A stretch of DNA of 64,000 nt from Terriglobales bacterium (GCA_035487355.1 DATHMF010000030.1:1-64000), one strand, 5' to 3'. Positions 35,909 to 45,285 are shown, counted from the first letter of the stretch. Made by a program: numbers and translations. The notes: generated by a model not told the origin, from the sequence alone.

Positions 35909-35932
35909 AGAGACGTAGCTTGCTACGTCTCT
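35909..35932. repeat. REP-like palindrome, left of the transposase remnant
   Basis: AGAGACGTAGC and GCTACGTCTCT pair around a TT loop. The same 11-bp arms occur on the other side of the transposase remnant at 36435-36459. The pair looks like the REP substrate of the RAYT between them. Confidence 0.75.
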
Positions 35933-35945
35933 GCATGCAGCGCCA

Positions 35946-36429
35946 ATGATTCGCAGTTCTGGCATGACACTTTTCAAACAAAAATACAGAATTGAAAGCA
36001 CGCGCAAGAAAGATTGGGACTACACATCCCGCGGGTGGTATTTCATTACGATTTGTACCAAAAATAGGGTTTGCTGCTTAGGAATGATTAGAAATGGCCA
36101 ATCTGTTTTGAGCCCTTTGGGTAGTTCTGCCAATGATTCTTGGCGCGAAATCCCCAATCATTATTCGAATGTGTTCGTAGATGAATTTGTGGTCATGCCC
36201 AATCACATTCATGGCATTGTTGTGATTGAGGGTGATCACGTTCATTCACCTGACTCTCAATGGATTTCCTAATTTCCAATGGCAGCCGAGATATCACGAT
36301 CGCATTATTCGCTCCAATGCGTCTTTAACAGCCGTACGGGATTATATTCAGAACAATCCGATGAATTGGGAAGAAGACGAGCATTTTGTTCAGGGAAGTG
36401 CGTTTCCCTTACAGAATGATTTAGTCTAA
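35946..36429 (+). pseudogene. Decayed REP-associated tyrosine transposase (RAYT)
   Basis: A Y1-transposase fold is recognisable. The first part (frame of 35946, to 36272) has GWYFITICTKNR and the metal-binding MPNHIHGIVV. The second part, in another frame (to 36429), has WQPRYHDRIIR with the catalytic Tyr and DYIQNNPMNWEEDE. The linker expected between them is short by an estimated 40-50 residues, and the frames do not agree, so the gene has a deletion with a frameshift near 36240-36275 and is inactive. It sits between two identical-arm palindromes. Confidence 0.85.
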
Positions 36430-36434
36430 AAGAG

Positions 36435-36459
36435 AGAGACGTAGCAGAGCTACGTCTCT
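36435..36459. repeat. REP-like palindrome, right of the transposase remnant
   Basis: AGAGACGTAGC and GCTACGTCTCT pair around a 3-base loop, with arms identical to the copy at 35909-35932. It lies 30 bases ahead of the leuS start. Confidence 0.75.
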
Positions 36460-36489
36460 ACGAGAGTGCATTTAAGACTCGATAAGACC

Positions 36490-39009
36490 ATGACCGAACC
36501 GAACGTAACCAATACGACCCAGGAATTGCACTACGATCCGCAGCCGATTGAAGAAAAATGGTCGGCGCGCTGGCAGCAGGACCCGCAACTCTACGCCGCT
36601 GAGCCTTCCAGCTCGCAGCGCAAGAAATACTACGCCCTGGAGATGCTGCCGTACCCCTCGGGCGCGCTGCACATGGGGCACGTGCGCAACTACTCCATCG
36701 GCGACGCGCTCGCCCGCTACATGTGGATGCGGGGCTACAACGTGTTCCATCCCATGGGATGGGACGCTTTTGGCCTTCCGGCGGAAAATGCCGCGATCAA
36801 GAACAATGTTCCTCCGCGGGAGTGGACGCTGCGCAATATCGCCAATATGAAGACGCAGATGAAGCGTCTGGGCTTCGCCTACGACTGGTCCACAGAGGTC
36901 ACCACCTGTCTTCCCGATTACTACCGCTGGAACCAGTGGTTCTTTCTCAAGATGCTGGAGCGGGGGTTGGCCTATCGCAAGAAGAGCAAGGTTAATTGGT
37001 GTCCGCAGTGTGCCACGGTTTTGGCCAACGAGCAGGTTGTGGGCGGATGCTGCTGGCGCCATGAAGATACGCTCGTGGAGCAGCGCGAACTCGAACAATG
37101 GTTCTTGCGAACCACTCGCTACGCACAAGAGTTGTTGAGCAACCTGGACCAGCTTGAGGGCTGGCCGGAAAAAGTGCGGACCATGCAGCGCAACTGGATC
37201 GGGCGCAGCGATGGCGCGAACGTTGATTTCAAAGTCGAAGGCAGTGGCGAGATCATTACGGTTTTCACCACCCGCATTGACACTATCTTCGGCGCGACCT
37301 CGGTACAGCTTGCTCCCGAGCATCCGCTGGCGGCGAAGTTGGTGGCAGAAAATCCTCGCCTCTCCTCAGAAGTACGGGAGCTGATTGCCGAGCAACGCAA
37401 AGCCAGAGAGGCCGGCGACATCGCTGCAATTGAAAAGCACGGCGTGGCCACCGGCAGTTTTGCCGTGAATCCATTCAATGGCGAGAAGCTACCCATCTGG
37501 GTGGCTAACTATGTCCTCATGGATTACGGCACCGGCGCCATCATGTCGGTTCCGGCGCATGATGAGCGCGACTATGACTTCGCAAAAAAATACGGGCTCG
37601 ATATCCCCGTAGTAATCATGCCCCGCCATGAAGATGGATCGCACGTGACCAACGCGGAAGAGCACATACTGCCCTTTACCGCCGACAATAGCCTGCTCAT
37701 CAATTCTGGAGAGTTTAGCGGCCTCTCCAGTCAGGAAGCGCAGGCCAAGATGACGCAGCTTGCCGAGCAGGGCGGCTTTGGCAAAGCTACGGTGACTTAT
37801 CGGCTGAAAGATTGGGGCATTTCACGGCAGCGCTACTGGGGTACGCCCATCCCGGTTCTTTATTGCGATAAGTGCGGCATTGTGCCCGTGCCGGAAAAAG
37901 ACTTGCCGGTCGTGCTTCCCGACAAAGTCGACATCACCTTGCAGGGTGGCTCGCCGCTCTCGCGCGTGCCCGAGTTTGTGAATGTCACGTGTCCCAAGTG
38001 CGGCGGCAAGGCGCGGCGCGAAACCGATACCATGGATACGTTCGTGGATTCGTCATGGTATTTCTACCGCTACACGAATCCGAAGTTGGATGATAAACCG
38101 GTCGATACGGCGACCATTTCCTACTGGTTTCCTATTGACCAGTACATCGGCGGCGTCGAGCACGCGATTTTGCACCTTATTTACTCGCGCTTCTGGACCA
38201 TGGTTATGCGCGACCTGGGGCTGGTAAAAAACTCGGAGCCGGTAGAGAGACTCTTCACTCAGGGGATGGTGATTAAAGAAGGCGCCAAGATGTCTAAGAA
38301 CAAGGGCAATGTGGTTGCGCCCGATGACATGATCGCGAAATACGGCGCCGACGCCACGCGTCTCTACACCCTGTTCGCCGCCCCGCCTGATCGCGACCTC
38401 GATTGGCAGGATACCGGCGTCGAAGGCGTAAGCCGCTTTCTCGGACGCGTCTACCGCTTCGTGATGCGCAACGCGAACGCGCCCGCCGCGCAAAAAAGTG
38501 AAGTGACTCCGGTTTTGCGTTCGGTGCAACGTAAATTGCACCAGACCATCAAACGTATCACCGACGACTTCGATGGCCGCTGGCATTTCAATACTTCCAT
38601 TGCCGCCATCATGGAGTTGGTGAATGAACTTTATGCCGCCGAGAGCGAACTCGCTTCCAGCAACTTGCTCGGAGAGGTACAACGCACCCTGATTTTGTTG
38701 CTTGCTCCTTTCGCGCCTTATCTCGCCCACGAACTCTGGGCGACATTGGGCGAAAAATCGAATCTCTTGCGGCATCCCTGGCCGAAGTATGACGCGGCTT
38801 TGGCGAAAGAGGACGAAATAGAAATTGCCGTGCAGTTGAACGGCAAGGTGCGTATTCGGTTGCTCGTTCCTGCCGATGTCGCCGGAGATGAAATAAAGCA
38901 GCGTGATTTTGTGCTTAACGATGAAAAAGTGCGCGCTCTGCTCGACGGTAAGCAGGTGGTGAAGGTAATCTCCGTTCCCAATAAGCTGGTCAATATTGTT
39001 GTGAAGTAG
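36490..39009 (+). CDS. leuS: Leucyl-tRNA synthetase
   Basis: The product has 839 residues from MTEPNVTN. It charges tRNA-Leu with leucine. The class I motifs HMGH (residues 61-64, in YPSGALHMGH) and KMSKN (in GAKMSKNKGN, a variant of KMSKS) are present, along with an editing (CP1) domain and a zinc-binding insert (CPQC, YCDKCG, CPKCGG). The anticodon-binding C-terminus is normal. The first in-frame Met at 36466 lies in the repeat flank and is less likely. Confidence 0.96.
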   Translation: MTEPNVTNTTQELHYDPQPIEEKWSARWQQDPQLYAAEPSSSQRKKYYALEMLPYPSGALHMGHVRNYSIGDALARYMWMRGYNVFHPMGWDAFGLPAENAAIKNNVPPREWTLRNIANMKTQMKRLGFAYDWSTEVTTCLPDYYRWNQWFFLKMLERGLAYRKKSKVNWCPQCATVLANEQVVGGCCWRHEDTLVEQRELEQWFLRTTRYAQELLSNLDQLEGWPEKVRTMQRNWIGRSDGANVDFKVEGSGEIITVFTTRIDTIFGATSVQLAPEHPLAAKLVAENPRLSSEVRELIAEQRKAREAGDIAAIEKHGVATGSFAVNPFNGEKLPIWVANYVLMDYGTGAIMSVPAHDERDYDFAKKYGLDIPVVIMPRHEDGSHVTNAEEHILPFTADNSLLINSGEFSGLSSQEAQAKMTQLAEQGGFGKATVTYRLKDWGISRQRYWGTPIPVLYCDKCGIVPVPEKDLPVVLPDKVDITLQGGSPLSRVPEFVNVTCPKCGGKARRETDTMDTFVDSSWYFYRYTNPKLDDKPVDTATISYWFPIDQYIGGVEHAILHLIYSRFWTMVMRDLGLVKNSEPVERLFTQGMVIKEGAKMSKNKGNVVAPDDMIAKYGADATRLYTLFAAPPDRDLDWQDTGVEGVSRFLGRVYRFVMRNANAPAAQKSEVTPVLRSVQRKLHQTIKRITDDFDGRWHFNTSIAAIMELVNELYAAESELASSNLLGEVQRTLILLLAPFAPYLAHELWATLGEKSNLLRHPWPKYDAALAKEDEIEIAVQLNGKVRIRLLVPADVAGDEIKQRDFVLNDEKVRALLDGKQVVKVISVPNKLVNIVVK

Positions 39010-39060
39010 CTCCTAGCCACTAGCTGTTTAATCAACGGTACGTAAGGAGGGGACCTCAGT

Positions 39061-39104
39061 GTACGATCCTTACAGTTTTTCGAAGTCAAAAAGGAAGTTC
39101 CGGT
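39061..39104. repeat. 44-base element shared with 48598-48640
   Basis: GTAC, CAGTTTT, CGAAGTCAAAAA and TTCCGGT blocks match the element at 48598-48640 at about 37 of 44 positions. Both copies lie upstream of a plus-strand gene for an unrelated membrane protein, here 17 bases before the start codon. Confidence 0.6.
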
Positions 39105-39119
39105 ACAATCGTCGCAAGC

Positions 39120-39854
39120 ATGAAAAAAGATCTCTCTGAGGTCGACCGGTTGGACGTCGCGGCGCGCTGCTTGGTTACCGAGGCATACATTTCTGGTATG
39201 CGTGTGTGTTTGATCTTCTTCAGCATCTCCATCATTTCTTGGGCCATGGAGGCAAAGGGCTCCTTCTACACAGTGCTGACTTCCCGTGTCCTGGCGATAC
39301 TCTTCGCCCTAATCAGTGCGAGTTTCTGGTTCGCCTGGCGATATAGGGTTTATGCATTGGCAATTCTCCCAGTCGTCTGGATGGCGGGATTCATGTTGAG
39401 GAATGGTTTTCCGCGTTACTGGCTCGTATGGCTGGCGGGTTCGTCGATTACCCTCTTGCTGATTTATCGAACATGGAAGGGCGCTGGCGCACGGGAAACA
39501 GCGCAGTGCGAGGGATGGGAGAAGGAGCATGCGCAGGTTGAGCAGTGGCTGCGTGTGCTGCAGAATCAGGACTTGTCAGCGGATGTACTCGAATTCAATG
39601 GAGGAAGTTTTTGGGTCGGATATCATACATACCGCCTCATGAAAACGGAACGCTGCTGGGTGGTTGCAAAATTCAGGAAGGGCCACCTGCGAAGACCGTT
39701 GGAATACCGAATTCTGGAATTGGACGGCGTCTTCTTCAGCCTGCTGCCAGAAGGAAAACTGAACATTGACATTGGTGGTCGCACTAAGCGGAGGGTCAGC
39801 GCGTCCCCCGAAATGCTGAGCGCGCTGCAGGGCGCAATGCACCTGGTTGGATGA
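39120..39854 (+). CDS. Multi-span membrane protein with soluble C-terminus
   Basis: The product has 244 residues. Four hydrophobic segments lie in the first half (for example VCLIFFSISIISWAM, LAILFALISASFWFAW, LAILPVVWMAGFML, YWLVWLAGSSITLLLI). The C-terminal half is soluble and beta-rich, with charged residues, and is probably cytoplasmic. The start ATG 39120 has no clear ribosome-binding site. No family is recognised. Confidence 0.6.
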   Translation: MKKDLSEVDRLDVAARCLVTEAYISGMRVCLIFFSISIISWAMEAKGSFYTVLTSRVLAILFALISASFWFAWRYRVYALAILPVVWMAGFMLRNGFPRYWLVWLAGSSITLLLIYRTWKGAGARETAQCEGWEKEHAQVEQWLRVLQNQDLSADVLEFNGGSFWVGYHTYRLMKTERCWVVAKFRKGHLRRPLEYRILELDGVFFSLLPEGKLNIDIGGRTKRRVSASPEMLSALQGAMHLVG

Positions 39855-40040
39855 TGCATTCTGGTATCTTCTTCACGATTCTTGCTGGCCGTTCAACCTC
39901 GAATTGAAGGCGTTATCCTCCTGAAAGACGGTGGATCGAATTCATATCCTCAACGAGGTCACCTTCCGCCAATTTCTTTTTACATGATTAAAGCGGATTT
40001 AAAAACATTAAGGGATCAGTTATACGTTGGCCTAATAGCT

Positions 40041-40075
40041 CTCGAACAGCTAGAAGCCAGCAGCTAGGAGCTTGC
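40041..40075. repeat. 7-nt repeat patch
   Basis: Units AGCTAGA, AGCCAGC, AGCTAGG, AGCTTGC run up to the start of the next gene. The 225-base gap from 39855 shows no other supported feature. Confidence 0.5.
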
Positions 40076-40079
40076 ACTC

Positions 40080-41126
40080 ATGATTCAAGTTGGGCTCATT
40101 GGTTTTGGTTTGGCCGGCCGGGTGTTTCATGCTCCCGTAATTTCTGCTGTCCCCGGCCTGAAGCTGGCGGCCATTCTGCAGCGCAGCCGGGGAGATGCGG
40201 CCGCGCTGTATCCGGAGGCGCGGGTGGTGTCAACACTGGAAGAGCTGCTCGGGATCGAGGAAATCAGGCTTGTGGTCATCGCCACGTCGAACGCCTCGCA
40301 TTTCGATCTGGCGCGGCGGTGTTTACTCGCGGGGCGGGACGTGGTCGTGGATAAGCCGTTCGCCACCAACTGGCAAGAGGCCAATGAGTTGGTGCGGCTT
40401 GCGCAAGAACACGGACGCCTGCTTACCGTTTTCCAGAATGCGCGCTGGCATGGAGATTTTCAGACGGTGAGAAAGCTGGTAGGCGCCGGCACTTTGGGGC
40501 GGCTGGTGTTCTATGAAGCACACTATGAGCGTTATCGTCCGCAGCTTCGTCCCGGGGCATGGCGCGAGCGAGCCGAGCCGGGCAGCGGCGTGCTCTTCGA
40601 TCTGGGCCCGCACCTGATCGATCAGGCGCTGCTGCTCTTTGGAACACCGGAGGCGCTTTCCGCCGACGTTCGCATCGAGCGGGACGGAGCGGCGGTTGAC
40701 GATGCTTTCGACGTTGCTCTGCATTACAAATCCCTGCGAGTCGCGTTGCGTGCGACCATGCTGGCCTGCGGGCCCGATTTACGTTTTGCTCTTCACGGCA
40801 CGCATGGTTCTTACGTCAAATTTGGACACGACCTGCAGGAAGAGGCGCTCAAACGCGGCGAAATTCCCCGCGACGATACCTGGGGAGGAGAACCCAAAGA
40901 GAAGTGGGGCTCCGTCTACACGGAAAAGGACGGTAACGTTGTGGCCAAGCCGCTGCCCACTGAGCGGGGCGACTATCGCCGCTACTACGAAAATGTTCGC
41001 GATGCCATCCTGGGCCGCGCCGCCATCGACGTGACCAGCCAGCAGGCGCTCAATGTCATGCGCGCACTGGAGCTGGCGCAGGAGAGCAGCCGAAAACGCT
41101 GTACCGTTCCCTGGCGCAGTGAGTAA
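40080..41126 (+). CDS. Gfo/Idh/MocA-family oxidoreductase
   Basis: The product has 348 residues. The N-terminal Rossmann fold has GLIGFGLAGRVFHAP (dinucleotide loop), and the catalytic lysine lies in VVDKPFATNWQEA. The C-terminal domain has the FDLGPHLIDQAL strand of the family. It resembles the YdgJ/IolW-like inositol or sugar dehydrogenase group; the substrate cannot be assigned from sequence. Confidence 0.88.
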   Translation: MIQVGLIGFGLAGRVFHAPVISAVPGLKLAAILQRSRGDAAALYPEARVVSTLEELLGIEEIRLVVIATSNASHFDLARRCLLAGRDVVVDKPFATNWQEANELVRLAQEHGRLLTVFQNARWHGDFQTVRKLVGAGTLGRLVFYEAHYERYRPQLRPGAWRERAEPGSGVLFDLGPHLIDQALLLFGTPEALSADVRIERDGAAVDDAFDVALHYKSLRVALRATMLACGPDLRFALHGTHGSYVKFGHDLQEEALKRGEIPRDDTWGGEPKEKWGSVYTEKDGNVVAKPLPTERGDYRRYYENVRDAILGRAAIDVTSQQALNVMRALELAQESSRKRCTVPWRSE

Positions 41127-41226
41127 CAGCTAACCTGTCCCCAATCATTCCGCGCTTTTCGCAGTGAGTCCTATTCCTGGTTGCCGCCCTCCCGTGCCAC
41201 ACTTTGCTGGTATCCTAACCGGGCGT

Positions 41227-42111
41227 ATGAACAACGAAACTCCATCGCGTGCCGGCTGGCGGCTGGCGCGTGAGAATCCAAAACTTGTTCTCGTAGAAGT
41301 CATCTGGCGTTGGAGCTTCGGGCTTGCAGCGCTGTTATTGCTGCTGCAGGCAATCGCCAGCATACTCCATCGCGTAACCATTTCCGATGCCGACTGGGCG
41401 GCGCTTCACAATCTCGATCTTCACGAAACTCCCAACGCCGTTGCCAAGATCCTGTATCTATCCTGGAAAGTTTTCTGCCTCGTGCTCGCGGTGTTGCTCC
41501 CGGCAATGGCGGTTCTCTGGATAGCCGCCGCTACCTGGGGACGCGCGGCAACCCTGAAGATTTTGCAGAAGCGCAGCAATACGACCGCTGTAGCCGGGCT
41601 GACACTGCTGCGCGTCTTACTTTTTCTGTTTACGATGATTGTCGCGGTACTTACCGTCGTGGGCGCGGATATGCTTGCAACCCGCCCTCCCTACAATCCG
41701 GAAGAGCCCGATTTGCTTCTGTATCTTGCGATTGTGCTCATCGCTTTGCCGCTGATCATCATCGTATGGTCAATCTTGAATTGGGTGCTCTCGCTGGCGC
41801 CGCTCTTTGCCGTGCAGGAACAAAAGGGAACCTTTGCCTCGCTAGCCGCCACCTTTCGCAGCTTGCGTGCAAACGCAAGGGCCTATTGGTCTATCAGTGG
41901 GGTTTATGGAACGGCCCGTGGGGCTGCGCTTCTCGCCGTAATTGTGCTCGGCGTGTTTCTCGGGATACTTGGCAACAACACGATCATTCTCGCACTGCTC
42001 ATAGCACTTATGCTGGCCTACTTTGTTCTGGCTGATTTTCTTTATGTCGCGCGCCTGGCAGCCTATCTCAAGATTATTGAACAGAACTCCAGCCCCGTTG
42101 CAAAGCCATAG
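41227..42111 (+). CDS. Multi-span membrane protein of unknown function
   Basis: The product is about 294 residues from MNNETPSR. Five to six hydrophobic helices are visible, among them GLAALLLLLQAIASIL, VFCLVLAVLLPAMAVLWI, LLFLFTMIVAVLTVV and AALLAVIVLGVFLGILG. No motif is recognised. The frame from 41164 is open but has no better start. The next gene is on the other strand. Confidence 0.6.
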   Translation: MNNETPSRAGWRLARENPKLVLVEVIWRWSFGLAALLLLLQAIASILHRVTISDADWAALHNLDLHETPNAVAKILYLSWKVFCLVLAVLLPAMAVLWIAAATWGRAATLKILQKRSNTTAVAGLTLLRVLLFLFTMIVAVLTVVGADMLATRPPYNPEEPDLLLYLAIVLIALPLIIIVWSILNWVLSLAPLFAVQEQKGTFASLAATFRSLRANARAYWSISGVYGTARGAALLAVIVLGVFLGILGNNTIILALLIALMLAYFVLADFLYVARLAAYLKIIEQNSSPVAKP

Positions 42112-42258
42112 TTGATACTGCGCAGCCAATACAGTGTAGTGCAGCAAAAGAGGCGTCGCCCTTCCACACGCGTTACAGAGCATGGCCGCACCTCGCTTGC
42201 GTGTATATGTTAGTGCAATGCCGCGCATTGCTTTGGTTGGCTTGCCTTCAAGCTTTCG

Positions 42259-43542
42259 TCACTGCGGCCTGGCGGGCGCCGCGCCGCCTGCGCACGTTCG
42301 GGCGCGCTCCAGCAGCAGAGCGCGCTCGCGCGCATTGCGTGTAAGAGACGCCGCGCGCTCGAACTCGGCGCGGGCCTCGTCGAGGCGTCCGAGCTTTCTC
42401 AGCAGATCGCCGCGAACGCTGGGCAATAGATGATAGCTGCGAAGCGACGGGTCGGAGGTCAGCTCGTTCACCAGCTCAAGACCGGCTGCCGGACCGCGTG
42501 CCATCGCGACCGCCACCGCACGGTTCAACTCCACGATCGGGGAAGGTGTGATTTCGGCGAGTTCAGCGTAGAGCGCCACGATGCGCTCCCAGTCCGTCTC
42601 CTCCGAGGTATGCGCTCGCGCGTGACAGGCGGCGATCTCAGCTTGCAGCAGGTATGGGCCATGCGCACGGCCGAGCTTGCCGGCGCGTTCGAGCGCGGCG
42701 AGGCCACGGTGGATCAGGAGATGATCCCAACGAGCGCGGTTCTGATCCAGCAGCAGGATAGGCTCGCCCGAGGGGCCTACCCGAGCTCTTGAACGCGATG
42801 TCTGAATCTCCATCAGTGCGACCAACCCATGCACCTCCGGCTCATTGGGGGCGAGTTCGGCCAGAATGCGCCCGAGTCTAAGCGCATCTTCGCACAGCGC
42901 GGGCCGCATCCAGTCATCACCGGCGGTTGCCGAGTAACCTTCGTTGAAGATAAGGTAGATCACCTCGAGCACCGAGGACAAACGGGCGCCAAGCTCTGCT
43001 CCGCGGGGCACCTCGAAAGGCACGCCTGCATCGGCCAGGGTCCGCTTGGCCCGGACAATCCGCTGGGCCACGGTCGGTTCCGGCACAAGAAATGCGCGGG
43101 CGATTTCATCGGTGGTGAGACCCCCGAGCAAACGTAGTGTGAGTGCAGTGCGCGCCTCGGAGGAGAGCACAGGATGGCAGGCGACGAAGACGAGGCGCAG
43201 CAGGTCGTCGCCGATGGGATCGTCAATCGCGGCATTGAGATCTGGCACAGACATCTCCCTGGCCTCATACTCGTAACCGAGGTCCTGGTGCTTGCGCTCG
43301 AGCCGCTGGTTTCGGCGGAGATGGTCAATGGCACGGTGCTTGGCGGCAGCCATAAGCCAGGCGCCCGGATTATCCGGAATGCCCGACTGCGGCCATTTTT
43401 CGAGCGCCACAACCAGAGCGTCCTGGGCGAGGTCCTCGGCAACACCGATGTCGCGTACGATCCGTGCCAGACCGGCGATGAGCTTGGGCGATTCGATTCT
43501 CCAGACCGCGTCAATTGCGCCATGGGTATCGGTAGTCGTCAT
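42259..43542 (-). CDS. ECF42-type RNA polymerase sigma factor with C-terminal extension
   Basis: The product has 427 residues. The sigma-2 region covers about residues 10-80 (AEDLAQDALVVALEKWP) and sigma-4 about residues 115-165 (LLGGLTTDEIARAFLVPEPT). The long C-terminus is a DUF6596/TPR-like region typical of ECF42 factors, which lack a classical anti-sigma factor and use this extension as the control domain. The two genes upstream encode DGPF proteins, the usual ECF42 partners. GC in this block looks higher than around it, a possible sign of transfer. Confidence 0.88.
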   Translation of the reverse strand: MTTTDTHGAIDAVWRIESPKLIAGLARIVRDIGVAEDLAQDALVVALEKWPQSGIPDNPGAWLMAAAKHRAIDHLRRNQRLERKHQDLGYEYEAREMSVPDLNAAIDDPIGDDLLRLVFVACHPVLSSEARTALTLRLLGGLTTDEIARAFLVPEPTVAQRIVRAKRTLADAGVPFEVPRGAELGARLSSVLEVIYLIFNEGYSATAGDDWMRPALCEDALRLGRILAELAPNEPEVHGLVALMEIQTSRSRARVGPSGEPILLLDQNRARWDHLLIHRGLAALERAGKLGRAHGPYLLQAEIAACHARAHTSEETDWERIVALYAELAEITPSPIVELNRAVAVAMARGPAAGLELVNELTSDPSLRSYHLLPSVRGDLLRKLGRLDEARAEFERAASLTRNARERALLLERARTCAGGAAPARPQ

Positions 43543-43637
43543 GACTACCGATCACACCATGTTCAATGCTTCAGCGCAAGGCCGTGACACTCTGTGCCAT
43601 GGTTCCAGGACCTGAGAAGCGCTTCAGCCAGGCGCTC

Positions 43638-44012
43638 CTATCCCTTGGGAGCGAAGTCTTCCGGCCCGCACATCTGACGAACCTCAGTCTCGCCCTCCCA
43701 ACCCGGCCAGTGTTTCTTGTGAAGTTCCATGAAGCGGACCGCCGATTCGACCGCCTCTTCCTTCGATTTCAACTCAAACTGCGCATAGCCACCGATAACC
43801 TCCTTGGCCTCGGTGAAAGGCCCATCGGTTACGGTCACCTGCCCTCCGGAGACCCGGACGCGAGCCCCCAGCGCACTTGGCCCGAGCCCCCCGCTTCCGA
43901 GCATCCCGCCGGTTTTGGCTTCCTCTTCGGCGGCCTTCGCAATAGCATCCATCAGCGACTTGGGAGGGGGCCCCTGCTTCTCGGAGTGCTTGACTATCAT
44001 CATGAATTTCAT
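43638..44012 (-). CDS. YciI-like DGPF-domain protein (copy 1)
   Basis: The product has 124 residues. The start ATG 44012 follows AAGGAG. The YCII/DGPF-domain motif VTDGPFTEAKEVIGGY is clear, and the N-terminus KFMMIVKHSEK is family-like. It is one of two tandem paralogues that accompany the ECF42 sigma factor gene 95 bases downstream. The molecular role of DGPF proteins in ECF42 circuits is not established. An ECF42-type promoter candidate lies at 44088-44116. Confidence 0.85.
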   Translation of the reverse strand: MKFMMIVKHSEKQGPPPKSLMDAIAKAAEEEAKTGGMLGSGGLGPSALGARVRVSGGQVTVTDGPFTEAKEVIGGYAQFELKSKEEAVESAVRFMELHKKHWPGWEGETEVRQMCGPEDFAPKG

Positions 44013-44087
44013 CGTTTTATAGCTCCTTATGTTTTTTGGGTTGGCCAGGATTCCGGCCGGCTTGGCCGTAAATCCTGCTCTATTGAT

Positions 44088-44116
44088 ACGTCGAACAACG
44101 AACGGCAAAATCGACA
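44088..44116 (-). promoter_or_regulatory. Candidate ECF42 promoter of DGPF copy 1
   Basis: Read on the minus strand the site is TGTCGA, 17 bases, CGACGT. The DGPF copy-2 gene has the same blocks and the same spacing at 44641-44669. TGTCGA and a CG-containing -10 box agree with the promoter pattern reported for ECF42 sigma factors, as I recall it. The distance from the -10 box to the start codon is about 75 bases. Confidence 0.6.
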
Positions 44117-44135
44117 CGACAGATCCGCTCTATGC

Positions 44136-44561
44136 CTATTTTTTTGCGGATGCCTGCTTGCGCAGGCGCGCCTCCTTCTCCCTCAGCTCGGGAGTGAGTT
44201 CGGGGCCGAAGTCCTCGGGCGAAAACACCCGGCGAATTTCGACTTCGGTCTCGTCGGGGTGAGGATTGGGGCAGCGCTTGAGCCACTCGACCGCCTCTTC
44301 CATTGACCTGACTTGCCATAGCCAGAAGCCGGCGATCAGCTCCTTCGACTCGATGAACGGTCCGTCAATCACGGTGCGCTTGGCTCCCGAGAACCTGACA
44401 CGCTTGCCCTTCGAACTCGGGTGCAGCCCCTCGGCCGCAAGCATGATGCCGGCCTTCACCAGCTCTTCATTGTATTTCCCCATTGCCGTAAGCAGCTCAG
44501 TGCTCGGCATAACCCCCGCCTCTGAGTCTTTGCTGGCTTTGACTAGTACTATGACTTTCAT
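44136..44561 (-). CDS. YciI-like DGPF-domain protein (copy 2)
   Basis: The product has 141 residues. It carries the DGPF motif (TVIDGPFIESKELIAGFW) and the family opening KVIVLVKAS. It is paralogous to the gene at 43638, from which it is separated by the leader of that gene. Both copies have matching leaders and promoter-like sites, so the duplication included the upstream region. The C-terminal tail is Lys/Arg/Glu-rich. Confidence 0.85.
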   Translation of the reverse strand: MKVIVLVKASKDSEAGVMPSTELLTAMGKYNEELVKAGIMLAAEGLHPSSKGKRVRFSGAKRTVIDGPFIESKELIAGFWLWQVRSMEEAVEWLKRCPNPHPDETEVEIRRVFSPEDFGPELTPELREKEARLRKQASAKK

Positions 44562-44640
44562 CGTCTTTTCTCCTATGTATTTTTTGGCTTGAGCTGGGCT
44601 TCCGACGGGTTCTGACCGGCTGAATCCTCGCTCTATTTAG

Positions 44641-44669
44641 ACGTCGAACGGGAAAAGCCGAGATCGACA
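44641..44669 (-). promoter_or_regulatory. Candidate ECF42 promoter of DGPF copy 2
   Basis: On the minus strand the site is TGTCGA, 17 bases, CGACGT, identical in both hexamers and in spacing to the site at 44088-44116. It lies about 80 bases from the start codon at 44561. The intervening leader also contains shared AATAGAGC and AGGATT blocks. Confidence 0.6.
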
Positions 44670-44794
44670 GGTCCAGTATCTTAATTTCGAGAAGTATTTG
44701 TTGAAGGGCCGTCAGGCTTTAGATAAAGCACATCCACAGTTTCACTTACCTGCCCACATTCATTCATGATCTTGGCCGCACGTACTGGGCAACC

Positions 44795-45064
44795 TCAAGC
44801 ACCGAATCTCTCCGCGGCGCGAGCCTTCGCTCTTGCCGCTTCTTCTTCCCGATTCTTGGGTGGTGCGTTGGTTTCGAGCGAACGGAGAAGACGAGTCGAA
44901 ACGTCGGCTACTTCATCGACTGCTGCCAGGAACGCGGCTTCGTTGGCCTTGGAGGGTTTGTTAAAGCCGCTGATTTTTCTCACGAACTGGAGTGCAGCAG
45001 CTCGGGTTTCTTCCGGAGTTACGGGCGGATCGAAGTTGAAGAGGGTTTTGATATTCCTGCACAT
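44795..45064 (-). CDS. DUF2277-family protein
   Basis: The product has 89 residues. The family opening MCRNIKTLFNFDPPVTPEE is intact, followed by AALQFVRKISGFNKPSKANE and an Ala/Arg/Glu-rich end. The length is typical for DUF2277. The function is unknown. The start was placed at MCRNIK (45064) rather than at the upstream Met at 45079. It is a lone gene between the DGPF genes and guaA. Confidence 0.85.
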   Translation of the reverse strand: MCRNIKTLFNFDPPVTPEETRAAALQFVRKISGFNKPSKANEAAFLAAVDEVADVSTRLLRSLETNAPPKNREEEAARAKARAAERFGA

Positions 45065-45285
45065 TGGCTGTGACCTCAAGTTATCAGAACGCTAAGCCGC
45101 GCGAAAAGACGTTAGCCGGCTTCCGCGCAAACTTTATCTTAACAATCCTGTGACGTTCTTTGCATCACGGGCAGCCGCCTCTTCGGGGGTTGCCGGCCTT
45201 GGTCGTGCAGCCGGCATACCCGAGACGGCCATTTGCGAAATCAAGAAATGCTTTCCCTCTGTATTTGGACTGATAAAATCAAACC

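Noticed and set aside
39882-40067. Short open frame ending in a 7-nt repeat
   Set aside because: Its last codons are the repeat itself and there is no ribosome-binding site; at best it is a gene remnant.
41310-42035. 241-codon frame inside the membrane-protein gene
   Set aside because: It is in an alternative frame, rich in Arg/Ser/Gln, with no membrane helices or motif, while the chosen frame has clear helices.
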